From NCBI GenBank assembly GCA_023313575.1, contig JAJTTP010000011.1:248001-312000 (forward strand): a stretch of DNA of 64,000 nt. The letters run 5' to 3'. Within the stretch, counting starts at the first letter, position 1, and each line of letters opens with the position of its first letter. The DNA is from Eutypella sp. D-1 (lineage: Eukaryota; Ascomycota; Sordariomycetes; Xylariales; Diatrypaceae). The notes under the pieces were generated by a model, which saw nothing but the letters and a program-made list of their open reading frames with translations, was not told the DNA's origin and did no database searches. This document shows, piece after piece, positions 55,817 to 64,000 of the stretch. The translations under genes and the position numbers were made by a program.

Positions 55817-56923
55817 CGCGTGGTCGGATTAAATAGTATGAATTAGTTGGCCGAATATTTTTTTAAATAAATAAATCAATTCAATAATTCGACATCGCTA
55901 TGCCCCGGGAGCGGGAGATGAGATCACGAAACTAGGGGACGATGTCAAAATAAGGAAATGCCACGATCCGAAGGCACCGAAGTTTGCGCTGCATTTTCTT
56001 TCGAGAGCTTCGAAGCACGAGACAGAGCGTTTAAGGTTATCACGACTCTCTCTATTGCCCGTGTCAGGCTTAGGGAGAGGTTGAATTCAGAAGGTTCCAA
56101 AGACATAAATCGATAATATCAGTGCATCCAGTTCAGAGTCTTGAAACTGGAAAATGACAACGAAGAAAACACACCAGTTTTCATCCGCATATGGGCAAAT
56201 GAGTATGAGACTGGGAGATTGCGAAGGGGCTAAACAATGAATGACGTCGCTCCGTCGTTGATCGACTGTCACACGCGCTGAAATAGCGCATGTCGCTCGA
56301 ATCTTACCGGTAACAATCATCGTCCCGCAAGGGAGATTGATAGTGAAGCTTTTCGATATCAACTGAGAGGAGCCTCGTAAGTACCTTACTAGGGGTTTGC
56401 AACAATAATTGTCATCCAGATATTTCAGTTCAAAAGGAAACCATTCACCTGATTTATAACTCGAGTAAAGGCTGTCTATTATTGTTATATATACTTAGGT
56501 ATATATATATCTTCGTACAGGTCAAAACCTACCTGCTATAGGTATGGTCCAGGTGGATACTAAACATGCAGTAAAGGGCACCGATTTCCAGGCTGCCGGG
56601 GAAGCTGGTGACGCCCTAGCAAGTTTGTATTAGATTTACATGGTACATCATTGATTCCGTACCTATCATGTGCTGTCGCGCTAGATAGGTACATGTGAAA
56701 TATGTATCTTAGAGCTAACTGACCTGATAGGGCAAAAAGTCATCATTAGTGCGCAAAGTGCCAGCACGCTTATTCCTCCCACCTTTATAAGAATTAGTTA
56801 TCACCCCTGCGATCTCGTGAACATTGCATATTGTAGAACGTCCAATGAGATGTCTTATGTTTCTATCAAAACATAAACTAGGCAGGCATGATACATTAGT
56901 AGACCGGCCTCGAAAATAAGAAG
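55817..56923. other. Divergent promoter region
   Basis: 1.1 kb between the potassium channel gene (-) and the hydrolase-like gene (+). It holds TATA-like and TTAGGTATATATATA sequence near 56495-56512. No gene is seen. Confidence 0.5.
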
Positions 56924-58479
56924 ATGCGGAGATGGCTCCTCGTGGCGAGGACATCACCGATCTATCATTGCGCGCTGTCACGCTTGTGGCGCTTCCCCGT
57001 TTGCTCGCGCCCAAGATGTCTGAGCACGACCGCCCGAGACAAATACGGCTACAGCCACAGCTTCGAGAGGGTCGGCATCCCGTGCGGGTCGTCTGGGACC
57101 ATAGATGTTGAGTGGGTTGTTCTTGGCCCCCACTACTCACGGAGCTTGGAATCCTGACATGATGCTCTGATAGCTTATATAACATAGAGAGGGTTGGGTC
57201 CTCTGAAAACCCGCTCATAATATACCTGCCGCCGTACTCCACGGTTTCCGAGGGCGAAGTGGAGTTACCGGAGATGCGAGATGGCCTGGGCCCGCCCTCA
57301 TTTTGCCGCAACTATCCAACCGCGGTGGTCCACTACCGATGGGCGGGATCCTCACCTTTCGAGGAGGTAAATGAGACCAGCAGTAGCACCAATCTGTCCG
57401 CCTCATCAGAGCAGGGCCCCGACGATGAACTCCCGATACCTCGAGAAGAAGACAGCGTTGAGGTAGAGAGTGATGTGCCGCTGAACGACAAAAACACGGC
57501 GCTGCACTGGCCGACGCCGTTTTTCGACACAGTGAAGGCGTACGATTGGCTGCTGTCGAACCTGGCCACGCCAGACAGCGGCCGCTGCGCCGTCTACGCG
57601 TGCGGCTCGTACCTGGGAGCGCCACTGGCGGCAGCGCTGGCGCTGACGGAGTCGCGACCAGACGAGCGCATGTCAGTGCGCGGGTGCATCGCTTTCAATG
57701 GCCTCTACGACTGGACGACGCTGCTGCCGGACCACCCGATGAACGCCCCCAAGGACGGGTCTTGGCCGCCGCCCTCGGACGTGTTTGAGGGCAAGTCAAA
57801 GGACGCTGGGTTCAGGGAGCTGAGGCGGCGCGCCCCGACGCTCTTCGGCACACCGGGTAACCTCTTCGACCCCTTCGCGAGCCCGTCGCTGTTTTTCTAC
57901 CAGCCGGGGCTCGGCGTTCCGCTGACCTTCGACGAGCCGACTGACTTCCGTGACCTGTGGATGCTCGACGACACGCTGACGCCGGAGCAGAGGTTCGATC
58001 GCCTCGTGAACGCGCCGCAGAAGCCGCCGAAGAGGAGTCCACGGCGGTTCCCGCCTGAGAAGGAAGAGGGGGACCCGGCGCTTAGGATCCCTGAGATGCT
58101 CCTGCTGCATACGGCGCCGGCGTCTTCGTCGGCGGGGCCCTCGCGGTTCATGCGGCCCTCGCACCGGAGGCGCCAAATGCGTGGGAAGAACAAGGACCTT
58201 GGGATGCACACCTTCCGGGGCCAAGCGGAGGAGCTCGCGGCGTGCGCTCGGAGGAGCGTCAACAGGTTCGAGGTGATGGAGCGCATAAAACGGGAGGACG
58301 ACCTAGTGGGACTAGGAAAAGAGGCGTCTCAGCGGGTGCAGATCTGCGAGGTCGGCCCCTCGTCGGGACACGGCGACGGCGAGCCGCCTAGGCTTCCCGC
58401 TTTCGGCAACGACTTTGCGGAGACTTGGCTGCTGGATCGCCTGATGAGAGACCGTGGGACATTTGACGGGCCGGCATAG
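56924..58479 (+). CDS. Alpha/beta-hydrolase-like protein, probably mitochondrial, degenerate nucleophile elbow
   Basis: 497 residues from two exons, 56924..57111 and 57174..58479. The 62-bp intron (GTGGGT donor, CTGAC branch point, TAG acceptor) joins GTIDV to DLYNIERVG. The N-terminus MRRWLLVARTSPIYHCALSRLWRF is basic and hydrophobic without acids, and SRPRCLSTTARDKYGYS looks like a matrix-protease site, so mitochondrial import is likely. The core shows PLIIYLPPYS (a beta strand with oxyanion loop), a WPTPFFDTVKAYDWLL helix, and YACGSYLGAPLAAALAL where the nucleophile elbow should be. The elbow reads C-G-S-Y-L-G rather than G-x-S-x-G, so activity is doubtful. The C-terminal half is Pro/Arg-rich. 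I do not know the function. Confidence 0.83.
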
Positions 58480-58872
58480 ATGAGGTACCGGGTGCATAAT
58501 AATAACATGTAACACAGCCGCCCTTCACCCGCGGAGAACTATCGTGCGATCACCCATAATGTGATCTGCAAAACGCGTGCTGTAATTACAATATGGTAGG
58601 TAAATAGGTAAGCGGTGCTATTTTCCGACCCCTTTATTCTGTTACAATTTGTATGCACGTAAGTCAGACTGGTTCATGGAATCGTTCAGTAGCTTGGATC
58701 TCCCGGTTGGTGTTGTTGGGTTTGTCTGCCTAGTGCAAGTCATGGTAAAAAGGTAGTAGCGATTAATTTGGCAAAAAGAGAAAACAAGAAGCAAAGCTGT
58801 TTCTCGAGTGAAACGAGGAAGGCTATTATGATTGTGACGATACTACAAAATAGTACTTGCCAGTCAGTGAAG
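58480..58872. other. Intergenic region before the tRNA
   Basis: Nothing is recognised apart from the 3' UTR of the hydrolase-like gene. Confidence 0.5.
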
Positions 58873-58889
58873 AAAAAAAATAAAAAAAA
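58873..58889 (-). terminator. RNA polymerase III terminator of tRNA-Ser
   Basis: Two runs of eight T on the minus strand (58882-58889 and 58873-58880), beginning 11 bases after the tRNA 3' end. Confidence 0.85.
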
Positions 58890-58899
58890 GAAAGAATCG

Positions 58900-59006
58900 C
58901 GACACGAGTAGGACTTGAACCTACGCTCCCGAAGGAATAAGATGAGCTAAAGGCGATCAAGATAGATCCTTCTAGTCTTACGCAATAACCACTCTGCCAT
59001 CGTGCC
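58900..59006 (-). tRNA. tRNA-Ser (anticodon AGA) with a 26-nt intron
   Basis: The minus strand folds as a type II tRNA. The acceptor GGCACGA pairs with TCGTGTC (one G-T), with discriminator G at 58900, as in serine tRNAs. The D stem is GCA/TGC. The anticodon stem is TAAGA/TCTTA around the loop CTAGAA^A, giving AGA (58973-58971), which reads UCU and, when A34 becomes inosine, UCC and UCA. The intron is 58944..58969, in the canonical place after position 37. The long variable arm has a TCC/GGA stem, and the T arm is GTAGG-TTCAAGT-CCTAC. A T-rich terminator follows. Confidence 0.93.
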
Positions 59007-61229
59007 CGGTTGTTGAAGTGGACTCCCTATCAGGGACTATATGTCACAGTCAGCTTATCCAGCTGAAGCTTAGCGTTACACTCTAGGTCCTACTCTAGTG
59101 GATCGTAGTGGGTCGGTCTATCCATCGAGATAGTGGTTATTTACAGAAGCGAATTCAAAATCGACGTGGGCAGATGGGCCGATCGATCAACGGAACGACC
59201 AGTCCACATACATATGCACTATGCATTATGGCGAATAGCGGCGTCTGATGAGGTCCTGTCTACGAAATGAGTGCATCGTCAGGAGTCCTATCTATCCAAA
59301 ATATCCACGTATGCCAATTATGTTTGTAGGTATACTTTTCGGTGGTAGATAAGTACATATCTCACCTACATGAGCACATGTGTAGGTGGGTAGTCGGTAG
59401 GTATCAGCAGCATCCCGAAATCATTACTTACCTCGCTCAACTAAACGAGCCCACGAACCAACCGCCCAACCTCCTTGCCTCGTTCCTTATCGATGAGGCC
59501 TGTTATGTATATGCACACCTGTTGAACTCATAGCCCTTACGTAAACCGACCATGTGTACGCAGCTGCATGCAATGTAAGTATCGAAGCAAGTATATGAAC
59601 ATGTTATAATGCAGCAGGGGGGTAGGGAGAGGGGCGGTAGTACTGTAGTATCTACCCATGCTTATCCACCTCATGTACCTACCCAGATGTAGATACGCGC
59701 ATATACACACATATATGATATATGTATGGACGGGAAACGGGCGTCGGGGGTGAAGGGGGGAAGAAAGTAGGTAAGATCGTCCATGCGCACGTATGTGTGC
59801 ATATACACCCATGGACGCACATATATGGCATGCGTGCATGCACTGCGCCGCCCGCACGCTTGCCCTCTTCCCGGCCTGTCTGCCTTGCCTACTGTTTGTG
59901 TAGGTATGTGTCTGCATGTAGGTAGTATGTACGCTTTCGACCGAGTATTTGCTGACATTGGTAGGCAGATAACCTGCCCATACATAACCGTCTGCATGTA
60001 CGTATGTAATCCATGCAAGTGCTACAGGAAGTGTGCAAAGTGGATGAAGTGAATGAATTGCAGGCGTTGCGTAGGAGAACTTGGAGGGGCTCGAGTAAGG
60101 AGGGGCAAGCAAGGGTTGTCGGGTGTTCCGTTTTCTGTTATTTTTATGTCTACGAGGTACCCAAAGAGGCAATGTCCTCGTTCATTCTACCTTGATAGAC
60201 GTATAGAAGAGACAATTAGAATCGTGCGCGCGACGACGTGCGTGCGCCGGTGCCTGCTTGATCGAGGACGCAGACGGGTAATCTGATTGACCAAGTTACG
60301 CATCAAGACATTTTGTCGTCGGGTGAGTCATACACAATGTAGGAGCCTATGAGCAGTCTTGTTGAACCGACCAACTAACTTTCATTGAGAGGAGTATGCT
60401 ATTTGGGCGGAGATGATGGTCGCCTCTAGCTTGGTACTCCAACACGCCTGGGAGGTCCTACCTAGATAGTACTACGCTTACGTATCTTAGGCAGCGTAAA
60501 GAGACAAGGAGTTGTACACATTTCGTCAGTGACAGAATAGAATCCCTCGAGGAAGTAAACAGATTTGTATTTGACTTGTAGTAAGTAGTAAATTTCCCTT
60601 TCTAGTTAGAAAAGATCCGACAAGGAAGATAGGATTTGAGATGCATCCACCGTACTTATGATGGTAGCACTCTTTTTTTTTTTTTTCATAATTTTTCTCG
60701 TATATTTCTTGGAACAGGGAGGAAGATGTTGGAACATAAGGAGATAAAAGGGAATGTTTAAACAGAGCGGTGGGGCCGATCTAGGATCGGGTCGATTTGC
60801 AAATTTGTTTTCAGGGTGATAACATTTTACTCCCATTAGATGTAATCCTCTTCATCCCCACTCCATCTGATAGCAATTGGGTAGCCGGTCTGTGCTGTCT
60901 TTTAGCAGGTTCATTCTGTTCGGCCACTGCTACCCGGCGAATGCAGTAGGTCTCCGCGTGGCACAACAATGAGGAACGCCACGCCCTCCTTGCAGCCATG
61001 GTCCTTGCCATCAGAAATAAATAAAAATAAAACAGTAAATAGCCCTCCAGCCTTTGGCTACGGGTGATATAAAAAGCTAATATCTTAGTTAGGTCGTTTG
61101 ATATTCTCATATCGTTCATAGATGCTCCGGGATGTCAACCCCTTCAGTCCATCGCGTTCTATAGATTCATGTTAGCATGTCAGGGACACTGATGCGCGAA
61201 TTAACGACCGCCTATCAACGTCTTAAAAC
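59007..61229. other. Long intergenic region with simple sequence
   Basis: 2.2 kb without a recognised gene. Bases 59320-60030 are dense in ACATAT, GTAGGTA, GCATGC and TGTGCATATACAC-like palindromic words. The 211-codon minus-strand frame at 59537-60172 is built from these repeats, with His/Tyr/Cys bias, so I do not call it. Confidence 0.5.
59690..59860. repeat. Low-complexity CATATA / CATGCA-rich block
   Basis: Alternating purine-pyrimidine words such as ACACATATATGATATATGTA, and GGCATGCGTGCATGCAC-like palindromes, follow each other closely. They can form cruciforms or Z-DNA. Confidence 0.6.
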
Positions 61230-63211
61230 TTACGCCGGCTGGAGTTGCGACTTGGTCAGGTGAAGGTCGCCCCATCGCTTGGTTTCTAAGAATTGGCAAT
61301 CGTCGCGCGTACAGGGGTCACGGATGCAGTGGTGGCTTAGGTAGCAGTCGTAGTCCACGCAGTATGGCCCCGCGGGACAAATGCTGGTTCGTGCCTTGTA
61401 GCGGTGGATGGCGAGCTCCGGCGCCGTCAGCTCCGCGTCGTGCGTCTTATCGCAGTTCATACCCCACTTGCACTTCCCCTTCAGGTAGTAGTCATTGCAG
61501 AAGACTGACGGCTTGATCGATTGGAATTTGGCCTGATAAGTCGCCTGCGCCGGGGTGCGCGGCGGGTGCTGAGTCGGCTGGTCAACACGGTAGCCGTCTG
61601 CATTGTAGTAAATAACCTTGGGTTGTTTCTTAGGTTTGGAAGTTTTAACCGTGACATTCTGGTGGTCATGCGAACCACCTGCCGTGGCATAGTTGATAGA
61701 CATGCCGCCATTCCCGGAACTGATGATGCTCGTGGTAGCTGGTCGGGTAGGGGGTTTGGAATCTGCCGTAGCCGTGCTAAGTACCGGCGACGGGGTGCTG
61801 GTGCCCACGGGATTCGCGGTCCGCGGCTCCTGTTGAATGGGGGAAGTAGTCGGCGGCGGTTTAGAGATGGATTGGGTAGGTCGGGCAATGGGCCCGGGAC
61901 GAGATGCCTCTGGGCTACCCTGTGGGGGCGAATGCAGCCTCACGGGCATAGTGTGCGCATGCACCGGCTGCATTGGTGCCGACTGCGCCGAATACTTGCT
62001 CTCATTATTTAGCGGCAACGACCGAAAAACCTCGTCAAAGCGAATGATGGGAAAGCCGAGAGACCGGAACCCAGGCTCGGCCTGTGTTGTTTCCAAGAGC
62101 ACCACCCTATCGTCGGCAAGCCCCTTGTAATCGCGAAGATCATGTAGATAGCCATTATCGTGACAGCACCCAGCAATGAAAATCTTTTTGCACTGGATGT
62201 TCTTATGATAGTGGCTAAGCATACCTGCGGCGGGGTAAGTCACATCCATTCGTACAAGTACAAAATAGAGAAAGCCTAGGCAAGGGAGCCCAATCAAGGG
62301 AGCCAGGCCAAGGGGACCCAGTCAAGGACTGCAGAGTGAGGGGCTGGGGGTGCACGTACGTCTTATTTTAGAATCCGCATTCTCTTTGCCTTTGCCGACA
62401 TTGACGAAATCGAAATCAGCGCGGCTATTGGTGAAGCGCTCAGCAAAGGTCTTCATATCGTCGTCGGAATTGATCACATGAGACAACCGTAATGACTTAG
62501 ATAAGTCGTTGAGATTAGCATAAACCCGTACTACTATGGACACGTCTTCGTGGCCGAAGTTGGTGCCCTTGAGATTTTCGCGGACAGCCTGCTTCAACTT
62601 TTGGGCAGCCCTCTCGGCACCCTCGATCGGGTCACGGAGGAACTCGTCTGCGAACTTTGCACCATCACCGTCGACCAGTACGACAACGAAGGAGTCCTTG
62701 TTCTGTTTGAGCAGGTCAGTTGGGTCGAGAACAAGTAAATGGATTGACCATGGCACTGCATGGAGGGGAAACTTACAACTCTCTGGTCTAGCGTTTGTAC
62801 ATCCTTCTCTAAAAGAGCAGCCTTGGACTGATAAAGAGCCCGGGATCTCTTCTGATCCTCGAGATCTAATTCCAGATCGGATATCCTTTTCGCATCTGCA
62901 TCAATCTGCTTGATCATACTCTACGACGAAAACGTCAGCTGAGCCGGATGAGAGCGTCGCTTAGATAAATAGAAGTGACGGAAAAGAAATAAGGCGAAAA
63001 AGAGAAACTGGACGTTGAACTATGCCCAAAAAATCTGTCGCGAGAAATGAGGCGGGGTTTGAGATCGTACATGGATGAAACTTTGCCGCTCACTATCGAC
63101 TTGTAGATAATGATTAAGCCGATTAACAGCATCAGAGGGCAAATTGTCAGTAGATTGCGACTGGCCATGGCCGTTCAACATGGTGAACGACGAGCCCCCA
63201 GCGGACAACAT
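61230..63211 (-). CDS. CCCH zinc-finger protein with an N-terminal coiled coil (fungal DUF7923-type architecture)
   Basis: 540 residues from four exons: 63071..63211, 62777..62920, 62360..62702 and 61230..62224; introns are 150, 74 and 135 bp and all keep phase. Residues 45-95 form a coiled coil (ISDLELDLEDQKRSR.., ALLEKDVQTL). Residues 96-250 are a conserved globular domain with VVVLVDGDGAKF, EDVSIVVRVYANL and IFIAGCCHDNGYLHDL. This resembles a NYN/PIN-like nuclease fold, with Asp residues after a hydrophobic strand, but I cannot prove catalysis. A long Pro/Ser/Thr-rich linker leads to a C-x8-C-x5-C-x3-H finger at residues 452-471, then a Cys/His cluster (492-519). It is probably an RNA-binding protein. 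The ATG at 63211 is the first in frame; ATG 63181 is an alternative. Confidence 0.92.
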
Positions 63212-64000
63212 TAGGCGCCGCAAGCTCCGGAATTATGATAAAGGGCGGGTATTGTGAAGAGTTCAGATCCGACTCAATGGAGCGTACCCGTCGTCGAATA
63301 AGCCTAGGTTGGTAGCTATAGAGTTAGATTTTAAAATTTAAATTCAGATTGATTTGGGAGAGTTGAAGTCAGCCAGAGGTGGTGCAGAGCAGATGGAGAA
63401 GTAATAAAATGTGGTTTACGAGTATCTACTCTTCTCTATTTCATTAGCCGTAAATTTACCACTTAGGTAAGTGTGGTTTGTTCGAATTAATTGAGATCCG
63501 ATTGCCGAAGTGGGGAACTAAATGCGACAATGAGTATTGTATGCTACTGAGTAACCTCAGGTACCTATAACTTTACAAGCTACCTAGGTAGGTATGCGAG
63601 GCCAGCTCTGGTACCCTGGAGCAAGCCTTGTAGGTGCCTAACATTAGCTACCCGGACCTCACTTAGGTAACTTTACAGCTCTAGAGGGAGTGATATATCG
63701 GGAGAAAGAACCCCTATTACCGGGTCAAACTAGAGGTAAATACGCTAGGTACGTACTTAACAAGGTTCCCAGATGGATTGTACATAAGGATGTAGCTTCA
63801 TGTAGAAAGGCCTACAGATAGGACCAGGGGGTTCCCGAGTTCTGGTCAAATCGCTTTCAATGTTAATCCGATCCAGGGCGTCGACTGCCCTTAGAATATG
63901 TGTGCCCAGGTGGACAGAAGCAAGTGGGAGGCTGCTGGCTTCTAGACTTTTCAAGACAGACAGGGGGGGAGGGGGCGAATGGTGGGGTGACTGGGGGGAA
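63212..64000. other. Terminal intergenic region with TACCTAGGTA words
   Basis: Promoter side of the CCCH gene and beyond. No gene is seen; a minus-strand frame at 63757-63954 starts with TTG and has no features. ACCTAGGT-type words are dense at 63550-63750, and a G-rich tract begins near 63961. Confidence 0.5.
63581..63590. repeat. Perfect palindrome TACCTAGGTA
   Basis: Same core as at 13128-13139, followed at once by another GGTA. Neighbouring half sites occur at 63560-63570, 63640-63670 and 63745-63750. Confidence 0.75.

Noticed and set aside
59537..60172. 211-codon minus-strand frame
   Set aside because: It is made of simple CATATA/GCATGC repeats, giving His/Tyr/Cys-biased peptide without domains.
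1..64000. CRISPR arrays, operons, ribosome binding sites and prophage genes
   Set aside because: None were seen, and the sequence is clearly eukaryotic.

Overview
The window is nuclear DNA of a filamentous ascomycete. The evidence is dense protein genes with short spliceosomal introns (about 50-170 bp, branch points such as CTAAC or CTGAC), a fungal-type two-pore TOK potassium channel, a fungal Pex14, an AA9 polysaccharide monooxygenase and a fungal tyrosinase. A member of the Sordariomycetes is the best guess, from the style of the protein families; the sequence alone does not fix the species. I resolved 21 protein-coding genes or gene fragments and one intron-containing serine tRNA. Most multi-exon models below were joined by hand from splice sites and reading phase.

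Left part (1-15 kb), housekeeping and GC-rich: the 3' part of HMG-CoA synthase (+), a long acidic disordered protein (+), a DHCR24-like FAD sterol reductase (-), an alpha/beta-hydrolase-3 (-), PEX14 (-) and an Apd1-like Fe-S protein (-). HMG-CoA synthase opens the sterol pathway and the DHCR24-like enzyme would act at its end, so the first 10 kb has a lipid/sterol flavour. There is no proof that these genes are co-regulated.

Middle part (15-40 kb), sparse and accessory-looking: a 75-residue conserved-looking protein, an eight-exon tyrosinase, a class I aldolase of the DapA/HOGA family, a 6-kb stretch with no gene, a five-exon orphan gene, an AA9 LPMO, a secreted or anchored amidase, a small Cys-rich protein and a C2H2 zinc-finger protein whose first exon is unresolved. 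Tyrosinase and LPMO are both predicted secreted copper enzymes, and the amidase also begins with a hydrophobic leader. This suggests a secretome-rich island.

Right part (40-64 kb), housekeeping again: RAD4/XPC, a full-length ABCA-type ABC transporter, a small secreted protein, the TOK channel, a probably mitochondrial alpha/beta-hydrolase-like protein with a degenerate nucleophile elbow, tRNA-Ser(AGA), and a CCCH zinc-finger protein. Intergenic regions repeatedly carry palindromic TACCTAGGTA-type words and dinucleotide tracts.
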